From assembly GCA_044772875.1 (NCBI GenBank), contig CP173058.1, positions 1,240,001 through 1,304,000 on the forward strand: DNA of 64,000 bases. The letters are read 5' to 3'. Shown here in pieces: positions 44,468 through 53,299 of the stretch (position 1 is its first letter; each line of letters starts with the position of its first letter). This DNA is from Morganella morganii_D. GTDB lineage: Bacteria; Pseudomonadota; Gammaproteobacteria; Enterobacterales; Enterobacteriaceae. A program made the translations under genes and the position numbers. The notes under the pieces are model-generated. The model saw only the letters and a program-made list of their open reading frames with translations. It did not search any database and had not been told where the DNA came from.

Positions 44468-45472
44468 ATGACAACAGTTTCAAAAAACACGAAAGCAGCC
44501 CCGGTAAGCTCCGTTTCTTCGATGGACTATGACGCCTCAGGACTTAGTATGAATGAAGAAGAGTTATTGGCCCGTATTGCCTGGTTTTATTACCACGATG
44601 GTCTCACACAGGGAGATATCGGGGATCTGCTCGGTCTGACACGGCTGAAAGTTTCGCGTTTGCTCGAAAAAGGACGTCAGTCCGGCGTCATCCGGGTACA
44701 GATAAATTCCCGGTTTGAAGGTTGCCTTGAACTTGAAGATATCCTGAAAAAAAGATTTTCGTTAAAACAAATTCGCATTCTCCCGGCACTGAACGGCCCG
44801 GAGATCCATTCCCGTCTCGGCGTGGCCGGCGCACATCTGCTGATGTCACAGCTTTCGCCCGGCCAGTTGCTGGCAGTCGGGTTCGGGGAGGCGGCAATGG
44901 CGACATTGCAGCATCTGAGCGGGTTTGTCTCTTCGCAGCAGATCCGTCTGGTGACACTCTCCGGCGGCGTCGGGCAGTACATGACCGGCATCGGCCAGCT
45001 TGATGCCAACTGCCCGGTCAGCATTATTCCGGCACCACTGAGGGCGTCGAATGCCGCGGTGGCCGCGACATTCCGTCAGGAACGCAGCGTGCAGGATGTG
45101 CTGATGGCCGCCAGTGCAGCGGATATTGCGGTTGTCGGCCTGGGTGCGGTGAATCAGAAACAGGATGCCACCATTATGCGTTCCGGGTATATCAGCAGCG
45201 GTGAACAACTGATGCTGGCACGGCGCGGGGCGGTCGGGGATATCCTTGGTTACTTTATCGGCCGCGAAGGGGAACTGACAGAAGAGGTGGAGATGCACCG
45301 CGAACTTATCGGTATCACCCCCGCAGAGCTGAAAAATATTCCGACGGTGGTCGGGGTGGCGGGCGGTGAGGAAAAAGCCGAGGTGATTGTGGCGGCACTG
45401 CTCGGGGGATATATCAACTCTCTGGTAACCGACGAGCAGACGGCGCGGGTGATGCTGACATTATTAACCTGA
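44468..45472 (+). CDS. lsrR: Transcriptional repressor LsrR
   Basis: This 334-residue SorC/DeoR-type repressor controls the lsr genes and is inactivated by phospho-AI-2. The N-terminal helix-turn-helix is LTQGDIGDLLGLTRLKVSRL (about residues 48-67). The C-terminal sugar-phosphate-binding domain has GFGEAAMATLQHL, VTLSGGVGQYMTGIGQL, NIIPAPLRAS-like IIPAPLRASNAAV and GGYINSLVTDE. The N-terminus is about 17 residues longer than in E. coli LsrR (317). A start at a later Met (MDYDASG or MNEEELL) is possible, since no strong ribosome site marks 44468. Confidence 0.93.
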   Translation: MTTVSKNTKAAPVSSVSSMDYDASGLSMNEEELLARIAWFYYHDGLTQGDIGDLLGLTRLKVSRLLEKGRQSGVIRVQINSRFEGCLELEDILKKRFSLKQIRILPALNGPEIHSRLGVAGAHLLMSQLSPGQLLAVGFGEAAMATLQHLSGFVSSQQIRLVTLSGGVGQYMTGIGQLDANCPVSIIPAPLRASNAAVAATFRQERSVQDVLMAASAADIAVVGLGAVNQKQDATIMRSGYISSGEQLMLARRGAVGDILGYFIGREGELTEEVEMHRELIGITPAELKNIPTVVGVAGGEEKAEVIVAALLGGYINSLVTDEQTARVMLTLLT

Positions 45473-45557
45473 CGCACTGACTGCCCCGCAGATGAAAATC
45501 ACGCTGTATTTCATGGTGTAACGGTATCAGTCCAATTGAATTTGTGAGGATGGCGAC

Positions 45558-47153
45558 ATGAATCAGATCACGGGCAGCAGCTCATCAGAAAAATACCTGA
45601 TGGCACTGGATGCGGGAACAGGCAGTATCAGAGCCGTTATTTTTGATCTTAACGGCAATCAGGTGGCGGTCGGACAAGCGGAGTGGCGCCATAATGAGCT
45701 GCCGGATGTGCCCGGCTCCATGGAGTTTGATCTGCCGGTTAACTGGCAGCTGGCGTGTCACTGTATTGCACTGGCACTGAAAAATGCCGGATTACCCGCT
45801 TCAGCGATTGCCGGGGTGTCCGCCTGCTCTATGCGTGAAGGTATTGTACTGTATGATCGCAACGGTGAACCGATCTGGGCATGTGCCAACGTGGATGCGC
45901 GTTCAGGCCATGAAGTCAGTGAATTAAAAGAGCTGTACGATAATACCTTTGAATATGATGTTTATCAGTGCTCCGGACAGACCTTAGCCCTCGGCGCAAT
46001 GCCGCGTCTGCTGTGGCTGGCACATCACCGGCCGGATATCTACCGGCAGGCGGGCACACTCACCATGATCAGCGACTGGCTGGCCTGCAAACTGACCGGC
46101 GAGCTGGCGGTCGATCCCTCTAATGCCGGAACAACCGGGATGCTGGATTTGAAAACCCGTGACTGGCGGCCGGGCCTGCTGGAAATGGCCGGGTTGCGGG
46201 CAGATATTCTCTCACCGGTCAAAGAAACCGGTACCGTCCTGGGTTATATCACGGCCAATGCCGCCGGAGAATCCGGTCTGGCGGAAGGCACGCCGGTTGT
46301 GACGGGCGGCGGGGATGTCCAGCTGGGCTGTCTCGGTCTGGGCGTGGTCAGGCCGGGACAGACAGCGGTACTCGGCGGTACTTTCTGGCAGCAGGTGGTA
46401 AACCTGCCAGCACCGGTCACCGATCCGGATATGAATACCCGCATCAACCCCCATGTGATCCCGGGGATGGTGCAGGCGGAATCCATCAGTTTCTTTACCG
46501 GCCTGACTATGCGCTGGTTCCGTGACGCCTTCTGCGCGGAAGAAAAAATTATTGCGGAACGCCTCGGCGTGGATACTTACTCGCTGCTGGAAGATATGGC
46601 CGCCCGGGTGCCTGCCGGTTCGTACGGTATTATGCCGATTTTCTCCGATGTGATGCGGTTTAAATCCTGGTATCACGCCGCGCCTTCCTTTATTAACCTC
46701 TCCATAGATGCGGAAAAGAGTAATAAAGCCTCGCTGTTCCGTGCACTGGAGGAAAATGCGGCGATAGTGTCATCTCTGAACCTCGATCTGATTGCAAAAT
46801 TCAGCGGTGTGAAAGCAGATTCACTGGTGTTTGCGGGCGGTGGTTCGAAAGGCAAACTGTGGAGTCAGATCCTGGCGGACGTCACCGGTGTGCCGGTCCG
46901 GGTGCCGGTCGTTAAAGAGGCTACGGCGCTGGGTTGTGCAATAGCCGCCGGGGCGGGTGTCGGGTTATATGATGATATGGTGACGGCAGGTGAACGTCTG
47001 GTGCAGTGGCAGCATGAGTACCAGCCGAATCCGGCGCACCGTGAAGTTTATGATAAAGCAAAACAGAACTGGCAGAAGGTGTATGCGGATCAGCTTTCGC
47101 TGGTGGATTCCGGCCTGACAACATCAATGTGGAAGGCGCCGGGGCTGAAATAA
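45558..47153 (+). CDS. lsrK: Autoinducer-2 kinase LsrK
   Basis: This 531-residue FGGY-family kinase phosphorylates incoming AI-2 (DPD) on C5, trapping it in the cytosol and creating the LsrR ligand. The N-terminal phosphate loop is LMALDAGTGSIRAVIFD (about residues 14-30), the second family signature is FAGGGSKGKLWSQILADVTG (about 425-445), and GGGDVQLGCLG lies between them. The length equals E. coli LsrK (530). A GTGAGGATGGCGAC ribosome region precedes the ATG, 85 bases after lsrR, so lsrRK form one unit. Confidence 0.95.
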   Translation: MNQITGSSSSEKYLMALDAGTGSIRAVIFDLNGNQVAVGQAEWRHNELPDVPGSMEFDLPVNWQLACHCIALALKNAGLPASAIAGVSACSMREGIVLYDRNGEPIWACANVDARSGHEVSELKELYDNTFEYDVYQCSGQTLALGAMPRLLWLAHHRPDIYRQAGTLTMISDWLACKLTGELAVDPSNAGTTGMLDLKTRDWRPGLLEMAGLRADILSPVKETGTVLGYITANAAGESGLAEGTPVVTGGGDVQLGCLGLGVVRPGQTAVLGGTFWQQVVNLPAPVTDPDMNTRINPHVIPGMVQAESISFFTGLTMRWFRDAFCAEEKIIAERLGVDTYSLLEDMAARVPAGSYGIMPIFSDVMRFKSWYHAAPSFINLSIDAEKSNKASLFRALEENAAIVSSLNLDLIAKFSGVKADSLVFAGGGSKGKLWSQILADVTGVPVRVPVVKEATALGCAIAAGAGVGLYDDMVTAGERLVQWQHEYQPNPAHREVYDKAKQNWQKVYADQLSLVDSGLTTSMWKAPGLK

Positions 47154-47189
47154 CCGGGGGTACAATCCGGCTTCGGAGAGTACCGTTAA

Positions 47190-47278
47190 CGGGCAAAAAC
47201 GAAAAGTCGCTGTAATACAGTCCCTGTACGCTCAGGCTCGCCATCCGTGGCCCGCATGCTTTTCGTTTCCTTTGCCCG
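47190..47278. repeat. Imperfect inverted repeat with TTTTCG arms, possible dispersed intergenic element
   Basis: The left arm CGGGCAAAAACGAAAAG (47190-47206) pairs with the right arm CTTTTCGTTTCCTTTGCCCG (47259-47278), apart from a small bulge. The interior carries a short hairpin TACAG-tcc-CTGTA (47215-47227) and the phrase CGCTCAGGCTCGCC. Similar phrases occur in intergenic repeats I recall from Enterobacterales genomes. It lies between convergent lsrK and the RidA-like gene and may also act as a terminator structure. Confidence 0.5.
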
Positions 47279-47319
47279 CTACCGGCTCAGTACCTGACCG
47301 GCAGTGCTTTTCTTAAAAT

Positions 47320-47664
47320 TTATACAGCCGCAATCACTTTAATTTCGACTTTATAATCCGGGTGCATCAGCGCAGCTTCCACGGTACAGCGCACAGGGGC
47401 ACTGCCTTTGGCGACCCACGCATCCCATGCGGTATTCATACCGGCAAAATCCGCTTTATCTGCCAGGAAAATGGTCGTATCGAGGATTTTGCTTTTATCT
47501 GAACCGGCGCGGGCCAGAATTTTATCAATCGCGTGCAGGGCACTGGTGGTCTGGGCTGTGATATCGCCGCTCAGATCTTCCGGAACACTGGTGTAATAAA
47601 CGGTGTTGTTGTGTACAACCGCTTCAGACCAGCGGTCTTCCGGATCAATTCGCTGAATTGTCAT
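47320..47664 (-). CDS. yoaB: RidA (YjgF/YER057c)-family protein YoaB
   Basis: The ATG at 47664 (MTIQRIDPEDRWSEAVVHNN) gives 114 residues, the length of E. coli YoaB. An in-frame extension to 47721 is not family-like and is rejected. RidA proteins hydrolyse reactive enamine/imine intermediates. The conserved arginine that contacts substrate lies in SAPVRCTVEAALMHPDYKVEI, with the glutamate near the end (KVEIKV). The substrate of this subgroup is not known. It is divergent from yoaA, as in E. coli. Confidence 0.9.
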   Translation of the reverse strand: MTIQRIDPEDRWSEAVVHNNTVYYTSVPEDLSGDITAQTTSALHAIDKILARAGSDKSKILDTTIFLADKADFAGMNTAWDAWVAKGSAPVRCTVEAALMHPDYKVEIKVIAAV

Positions 47665-47764
47665 TCTCTCTCCTGTAAATATATCCAGTTTCTTACACGG
47701 CAAGGTGGTGCTATTGCTCAACCCTTGGCATAATTAACGCCTATTTTGTCAGAAGAGAACGCGC

Positions 47765-49690
47765 GTGTCAGACGATTTTGCAAAAAACGGCCGCTTAGCC
47801 CGTGTCATTCCCGGTTTTCAGCCGAGGGAAGCCCAGGTGATAATGTCGGCGGCGATCAGCCGGATAATTGAAACACAGGGGCAGCTGGTGGCAGAAGCCG
47901 GAACCGGAACCGGCAAAACTTTTGCTTATCTGGTGCCCGCGCTGCGTGCCGGAAAGAAAACCATTATTTCCACCGGTTCCAAGGCGTTGCAGGATCAGCT
48001 CTATAACCGCGATCTCCCCACCATTATTCAGGCACTGGACTATGACGGCAGGGTGGCGCTGCTTAAAGGGCGCTCGAACTATCTCTGTCTGGAACGGCTG
48101 GAGCAGCAGACTCTCGGCGATATTAATATGGAGCCGGAAACGCTCACGCAGATAGTGGCGGCGCGGCGCTGGGCTACTGCCACTGAGCTGGGGGATATCA
48201 CCACCTGTCATGATATTCCGGAAGACAGTCAGGTCTGGCCGCTGATCACCAGTACCAACGATAACTGCCTCGGCAGCGACTGTCCGCAGTATAAAGACTG
48301 TTTTGTGCTGAAAGCCCGTCGCAAGGCTCTGGAAGCGGATGTGGTGGTGGTTAACCATCATCTGTTTATGGCTGATCGTGTGGTGAAAGACACCGGCTTC
48401 GGGGAGCTGATCCCTGAGGCGGATGTGATTATTTTCGATGAGGCGCATCAGATCCCGGATATTGCCAGTCAGTACTTCGGTCAGCAGCTCAGCAGCCGTC
48501 AGTTGTTTGATCTTACCCGCGATATCACGCTGGCGTATCGCAGTGAGCTGCGCGACCAGGCACAGTTACAGAAATGTGCCGATCGCCTGACTATGAGTGT
48601 GCAGGATTTCCGGCTGGCACTCGGGGATACCGGTTTTCGCGGTAATCTGCGGGAACTGCTGGCACAGCCGCAGTTTCAGCGTGCGCTCACACTGCTTGAT
48701 GACGCGCTGGAACTCTGTTATGACGTGATGAAACTTTCTCCCGGCCGTTCTGCTATGCTGGATGCCGCTTTTGAACGGGCGACACTGTACCGTAACCGGC
48801 TCAGACGACTGAAAGATGTCTCCATCCCCGGTTACAGTTACTGGTTCGAAAGTTACGGTCGTCATTTTCTGCTGGCGCTGACACCGCTGACTGTGGAAGA
48901 CAAATTCCGCGAAATGATGAGTAACCAGAAGATGGCGTGGGTGTTCACCTCCGCGACACTGTCGGTTAATGATGATCTGCACCATTTTACCCGCCGCCTC
49001 GGGCTGGATCATGCTGAAACCCTGATCCTGCCCAGCCCGTTTAATTATCAGGAGCAGACACTGCTCTGTGTGCCGCGTTTTCTGCCGTCACCGAATCAGT
49101 ACGGGGCGGCAAAACAACTGGCAGAGCAATTGCGGCCGCTGATCAACCATAACCGGGGCCGGTGTTTCTTTTTGTGTACCTCACATCAGATGATGCGGGA
49201 TCTCGCTGCTGAATTCCGTCAGTCACTGACACTGCCGGTTCTGATGCAGGGGGAAACCAGCAAGACACAACTGCTCAGTGAGTTTATTTCTTCCGGTAAT
49301 GCATTGCTGGTGGCCACCGCCAGTTTCTGGGAAGGCGTGGATGTGCGGGGTGATGCACTGACCTGTGTCATCATCGACAAACTGCCGTTTACCGCACCGG
49401 ATGACCCGCTGCTGAAAGCCCGCATGGAAGATTGTCAGGTTCGCGGCGGTGATCCGTTCCGTGATGTCCAGATCCCGGATGCGGTGATCAGCCTCAAACA
49501 GGGGGTCGGGCGGCTTATCCGCGATACAGAGGATTATGGTGTGATTGTGATCTGCGATAACCGGATTGTTATGCGGCCTTACGGGGAAATCTTCCTGAAA
49601 AGTCTGCCGCCGTCGCCACGGACCCGTTCACTGACCAAGGCAGCAGAATTTCTGGCGGCCCGGCAATCACAGCGCCGCACAGTGGAATAG
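47765..49690 (+). CDS. yoaA: DinG-family ATP-dependent DNA helicase YoaA
   Basis: This 641-residue XPD/DinG-type superfamily 2 helicase begins at a GTG codon (VSDDFAKNG). Walker A is EAGTGTGKTFAYL (about residues 41-53). The four iron-sulfur cysteines are in YLCLERLEQ and DNCLGSDCPQYKDCF (about 112-182). The DEAH box is IIFDEAHQ, and motif VI is QGVGRLIRD. In E. coli YoaA pairs with HolC (Pol III chi) to repair stalled forks, notably after azidothymidine exposure. The length is near E. coli YoaA (636). Confidence 0.93.
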   Translation: MSDDFAKNGRLARVIPGFQPREAQVIMSAAISRIIETQGQLVAEAGTGTGKTFAYLVPALRAGKKTIISTGSKALQDQLYNRDLPTIIQALDYDGRVALLKGRSNYLCLERLEQQTLGDINMEPETLTQIVAARRWATATELGDITTCHDIPEDSQVWPLITSTNDNCLGSDCPQYKDCFVLKARRKALEADVVVVNHHLFMADRVVKDTGFGELIPEADVIIFDEAHQIPDIASQYFGQQLSSRQLFDLTRDITLAYRSELRDQAQLQKCADRLTMSVQDFRLALGDTGFRGNLRELLAQPQFQRALTLLDDALELCYDVMKLSPGRSAMLDAAFERATLYRNRLRRLKDVSIPGYSYWFESYGRHFLLALTPLTVEDKFREMMSNQKMAWVFTSATLSVNDDLHHFTRRLGLDHAETLILPSPFNYQEQTLLCVPRFLPSPNQYGAAKQLAEQLRPLINHNRGRCFFLCTSHQMMRDLAAEFRQSLTLPVLMQGETSKTQLLSEFISSGNALLVATASFWEGVDVRGDALTCVIIDKLPFTAPDDPLLKARMEDCQVRGGDPFRDVQIPDAVISLKQGVGRLIRDTEDYGVIVICDNRIVMRPYGEIFLKSLPPSPRTRSLTKAAEFLAARQSQRRTVE

Positions 49691-49774
49691 TATTGAATCC
49701 GTTTCGCAATAAAAGTCACTGTTGCGGTGATTTTTTTGTTACCATAAACCTTATTTATTTGCCGGAGTTATGGC

Positions 49775-50476
49775 ATGTCCAGCCGAATTTTAGCCTTAGA
49801 CACTGCAACAGAAGCCTGTTCTGTTGCGCTTTACAATAATGGTGAGATCACCGCCGGTTTTGCTGTCACCCCCCGCGAACACACACAGCGTATACTGCCG
49901 ATGGTGCAGGCGGTGCTGGCACAGCAGAATTTCACTCTCCGCGATCTTGATGCACTGGCCTTTGGTCAGGGACCCGGCAGCTTTACCGGCGTGCGGATTG
50001 GGGTCGGAATCGCTCAGGGGCTGGCGCTGGGCGCTGAACTGCCGATGATCGGCGTCTCATCACTGGAAACCATGGCAGAAGGCGTTTTTCGTACCACCGG
50101 GCTAACCCGTGTCCTGGTCGCCATCGATGCCCGTATGGATGAAGTGTACTGCGCGGCGTATGTCCGGGATGAGCAGGGCATTTTCCGGCAGGAACAGGCG
50201 GAAGCGGTTCTGAAACCGTCTGATTTTACCACCTGTTGTGCCGTACTTACCGGTGAATGGGGACTGGCAGGTACCGGCTGGGCGGCGTATCCTCAGATGC
50301 AGGAAGCGCTGACGCTGACCACGCGGATGACAGAGATTACCCTGCCGCATGCACAGGATATGTTGCCGCATGCACTGAATGCATTACGCCGCGGGGAAAC
50401 CTCCGCCCCGGAATCTGCGGAACCGGTATATCTGCGTAACGAAGTGACCTGGAAGAAATTACCGGGCCGGGAATAA
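49775..50476 (+). CDS. tsaB: tRNA threonylcarbamoyladenosine biosynthesis protein TsaB
   Basis: This 233-residue ASKHA-fold protein is the scaffold partner of TsaD in making t6A37 on ANN-decoding tRNAs. The start SSRILALDTATEACSVAL and the segment ALAFGQGPGSFTGVRIGVGIAQGLALG (about residues 61-87) are family signatures. The metal and ATP residues of TsaD are not conserved, as expected for TsaB. The length matches E. coli TsaB (231). It is flanked by yoaA upstream and a Slp-family lipoprotein gene downstream, the E. coli order. Confidence 0.95.
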   Translation: MSSRILALDTATEACSVALYNNGEITAGFAVTPREHTQRILPMVQAVLAQQNFTLRDLDALAFGQGPGSFTGVRIGVGIAQGLALGAELPMIGVSSLETMAEGVFRTTGLTRVLVAIDARMDEVYCAAYVRDEQGIFRQEQAEAVLKPSDFTTCCAVLTGEWGLAGTGWAAYPQMQEALTLTTRMTEITLPHAQDMLPHALNALRRGETSAPESAEPVYLRNEVTWKKLPGRE

Positions 50477-50561
50477 CGTAAAAAAATAGCCGGCGTCAAT
50501 TGTTGAATCAGCAATCATCAGTCACAATAAATGGATACTATCCGCCACAGGAGCTCATATC

Positions 50562-51152
50562 ATGATGAATCACTTACGGAGCAGTCTGAAGTATGGTGTT
50601 GTGATTATATCGCTGGCGCTGACCGGTTGCGCCACAGTACCGGAGTCCATTAAAGGCAGCGGCACCACGATGCTGACGGATTTTCAGGCCGTTCAGAAAG
50701 CGCCGCAGGCTTATAAAGGAATGGAAGCGCGTTTCGGCGGGCGGGTACTGAGCGTGCAGAATCAGCCGGATATGACACAGCTGGAAATCGCGGTTATGCC
50801 ACTGAACAGCACCGGTGCACCATTCCTCGGTTCAACAATCACCGGGCGTATGTATGCCCGGATCAACAGTTTTATGGAACCGGATAACTTCCGCGACCAG
50901 TATGTCACGGTAGTCGGGCTGATGAACGGCACAAAAGCCGGGAAGATCGGCGACGTTGCCTACACATTCCCGGTGATTGATGTCACCGGTTTTCAGCGCT
51001 GGCATCAGGCCCGGCAGGTGATTATGCCGCCGCCGGTGTACGGGCCGGATCCGTGGCGCTGGCATAACGGGTATTACGGTGGCGGCTACTATGGCGGTGG
51101 CTGGTACTATCCGCCGGGACCGGCAGTGGTGCAGGATTATTTAGTACCGTAA
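50562..51152 (+). CDS. yeaY: Slp-family outer-membrane lipoprotein YeaY
   Basis: This 196-residue lipoprotein has a signal peptide (residues 1-22) and lipobox LTGC with Cys23. Residue +2 is Ala, so it should go to the outer membrane. The Slp domain covers about residues 45-165 (ARFGGRVLSVQNQPDMTQLEI). The C-terminus is unusually rich in Gly, Tyr and Trp (GYYGGGYYGGGWYYPPGP), which may be disordered or bind wall or surface material. Slp proteins are starvation- or acid-induced; the molecular role is unknown. A GGAG ribosome site precedes the start. Confidence 0.88.
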   Translation: MMNHLRSSLKYGVVIISLALTGCATVPESIKGSGTTMLTDFQAVQKAPQAYKGMEARFGGRVLSVQNQPDMTQLEIAVMPLNSTGAPFLGSTITGRMYARINSFMEPDNFRDQYVTVVGLMNGTKAGKIGDVAYTFPVIDVTGFQRWHQARQVIMPPPVYGPDPWRWHNGYYGGGYYGGGWYYPPGPAVVQDYLVP

Positions 51153-51222
51153 TCGCGCGGAACTGCAGGTAAGGTAACCTGAAAGTTCAGTATAAACGCG
51201 TATTTTAGTGTATAATACTGTC

Positions 51223-51305
51223 CGTGACGATAAGCAGGAGTAATTATCCTCAGCTTGTTACAGCGAATAGAATAAGAGGCGGCATTTGCCGCCTCGATTG
51301 TTATC
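51223..51305 (+). ncRNA. Candidate small RNA upstream of fadD
   Basis: A consensus -10 box TATAAT (51211-51216) is followed by an 80-base stretch without an ORF that can fold into two hairpins. The first pairs TAAGCAGGA (51231-51239) with TCCTCAGCTTGTTA (51247-51260). The second is a perfect 8-bp stem GAGGCGGC/GCCGCCTC (51276-51295) followed by a moderately T-rich tail. The -35 region is poor. The second hairpin may instead be just the terminator of yeaY. Confidence 0.35.
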
Positions 51306-51373
51306 TGGCTTTATAAAACAAATTAGTGATGTGACTCTCAACCTGAAACAGAAAAATTATCCGAAAACGCCGT

Positions 51374-51402
51374 TTTATGTAAATACTTTATTTATGTAAA
51401 TA
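51374..51402. promoter_or_regulatory. Direct repeat TTTATGTAAATA upstream of fadD
   Basis: TTTATGTAAATA occurs twice (51374-51385 and 51391-51402) with a 17-base period, 55 bases before the fadD start. The spacing would put two proteins about 1.6 helical turns apart. It does not match the FadR site as I know it. It could also contain the promoter itself. Confidence 0.4.
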
Positions 51403-51456
51403 TTTTGTTAACATCGGCGGGTCATGAGATGAGCAGCAATAATCAGGAGTAAAACC

Positions 51457-53148
51457 TTGGAAAGAGTCTGGCTTAAACACTATCCGGAAGATGTCCCGGC
51501 AGATATCAATCCTGACACCTATGCCTCTATGGCAGAGATGCTGGAAAATGCGGTATCGCGCTTTGCGGACCAGCCCGCCTTTATCAATATGGGCGAGGTG
51601 ATGACCTACCGGAAACTGGAAGAGCGAAGCCGTGCATTTGCCGCTTATCTGCAAAACGGACTGGGGCTGAAAAAAGGGGATCGCATTGCACTGATGATGC
51701 CGAACTTACTGCAATACCCGATAGCCCTGTTCGGGATCCTGCGGGCAGGGATGGTAGTGGTGAACGTTAACCCCCTCTATACACCAAGAGAGTTAGAACA
51801 TCAGCTAAATGACAGCGGCTGTACCGCGATTGTGATTGTCTCCAATTTTGCGCACACCCTCGAAAAAATCGTTTATAACACCTCAATCCGTCATGTGATC
51901 CTGACCCGTATGGGTGATCAGCTTTCGCGCCCGAAAGCCACGCTGGTGGATTTTGTGGTCAAATATATCAAACGCCTGGTACCGAAATATAACCTGCCGG
52001 ATGCTTTCTCGTTCCGCCGCGCTATCCATCAGGGCTACCGTATGCAGTATGTCAAACCGGAGATCCGCCGCGAAGATCTGGCATTTCTGCAATATACCGG
52101 CGGCACTACCGGTGTGGCCAAAGGCGCGATGCTGACTCACCGCAATATGCTGGCGAACCTCGAGCAGGCGCGGGCGGCGTATATTCCGGAACTGAATGTC
52201 GGCAAAGAACTGATTGTCACAGCGCTGCCCCTGTACCATGTATTTGCACTGACGGTGAACTGCCTGCTGTTTATTGAAATCGGCGGCCGTAACCTGCTTA
52301 TCACTAACCCGCGGGATGTCAGCGGGACTATCAAAGAGCTGAGCAAATACCCGTTTACGGCGATCACCGGGGTAAACACGCTGTTTAATGCCTGGGTCAA
52401 CAATCCGGAGTTTCACAAGCTCGACTTTTCCACACTGAATCTCTCTGTCGGCGGTGGCATGCCGGTGCAGAAAGCCGTCGCGGAAAACTGGGAAAAACTG
52501 ACCGGCAAACATCTGCTGGAAGGCTACGGGCTGACAGAGTGCTCCCCGCTGGTGGCAGGTAACCCGCATAACCTGAAAAGTTACAGCGGCAGTATCGGTT
52601 TTCCGGTGCCATCCACTGACATCCGTCTGCTGGACGATGACGGAAAGGATGTACAGGAAGGGCAGCCGGGCGAAATGTGGGTTCGTGGTCCTCAGGTAAT
52701 GAAAGGGTACTGGAACCGCCCGGATGCCACAGCTGAAGTACTGAAAGATGGCTGGGTTGCCACCGGGGATATCGCGCAGTTTGATGAAGACGGTTTTCTG
52801 CACATTGTGGACCGCAAAAAAGATATGATTCTGGTTTCCGGCTTCAACGTCTATCCGAACGAAGTCGAGGATGCGGTGATGCTGCATCCGGCTGTGCTGG
52901 AGTGTGCCGCTATCGGTGTGGAGAGTGAAAGCTCCGGCGAAACCGTGAAGATTTTTGTTGTCCGCAAAGATAAATCACTGACGGAAGATGATCTGCGTCT
53001 GCATTGCCGCCGCTATCTGACGGGCTATAAAGTCCCGAAACTTATTGAGTTCCGTGATGAATTACCGAAATCCAATGTGGGCAAAATTCTGCGCCGTGAG
53101 CTGCGTAATGAGGAAAAGCACAAAACGGATGTTCAGCCGGTTGCATGA
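51457..53148 (+). CDS. fadD: Long-chain fatty acid-CoA ligase FadD
   Basis: This 563-residue acyl-adenylate-forming enzyme activates imported long-chain fatty acids to acyl-CoA at the inner membrane. It starts with TTG, as does E. coli fadD, after CAGGAG. The AMP-binding P loop is YTGGTTGVAKGAMLTHRN (about residues 213-230). The fatty-acyl-CoA synthetase signature is GWVATGDIAQFDEDGFLHIVDRKKD, and the C-terminal lysine loop is LPKSNVGKILRREL. The length is near E. coli FadD (561). A terminator hairpin follows, then rnd. Confidence 0.96.
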   Translation: MERVWLKHYPEDVPADINPDTYASMAEMLENAVSRFADQPAFINMGEVMTYRKLEERSRAFAAYLQNGLGLKKGDRIALMMPNLLQYPIALFGILRAGMVVVNVNPLYTPRELEHQLNDSGCTAIVIVSNFAHTLEKIVYNTSIRHVILTRMGDQLSRPKATLVDFVVKYIKRLVPKYNLPDAFSFRRAIHQGYRMQYVKPEIRREDLAFLQYTGGTTGVAKGAMLTHRNMLANLEQARAAYIPELNVGKELIVTALPLYHVFALTVNCLLFIEIGGRNLLITNPRDVSGTIKELSKYPFTAITGVNTLFNAWVNNPEFHKLDFSTLNLSVGGGMPVQKAVAENWEKLTGKHLLEGYGLTECSPLVAGNPHNLKSYSGSIGFPVPSTDIRLLDDDGKDVQEGQPGEMWVRGPQVMKGYWNRPDATAEVLKDGWVATGDIAQFDEDGFLHIVDRKKDMILVSGFNVYPNEVEDAVMLHPAVLECAAIGVESESSGETVKIFVVRKDKSLTEDDLRLHCRRYLTGYKVPKLIEFRDELPKSNVGKILRRELRNEEKHKTDVQPVA

Positions 53149-53166
53149 CACCGCATCAGGCTTCAG

Positions 53167-53200
53167 AATAATAGCGCCGGTATTTACCGGCGTTATTATT
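53167..53200 (+). terminator. Hairpin after fadD
   Basis: AATAATAGCGCCGG and CCGGCGTTATTATT form a 14-bp stem with a 6-base loop. The T-rich right arm can serve as the release tract. Confidence 0.7.
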
Positions 53201-53299
53201 ATCGGTCTTGTTATGACTATTGATTGAATTATCCTGATCTGTTGAATTATTCTGTATCACATCACTTAACCACGTCGTCAAAGACTAAGAGAAGTTGTT

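Noticed and set aside
51883..52887. 334-codon minus-strand open frame opposite fadD
   Set aside because: Antisense shadow of a complete FadD; no start signal or recognisable domain.
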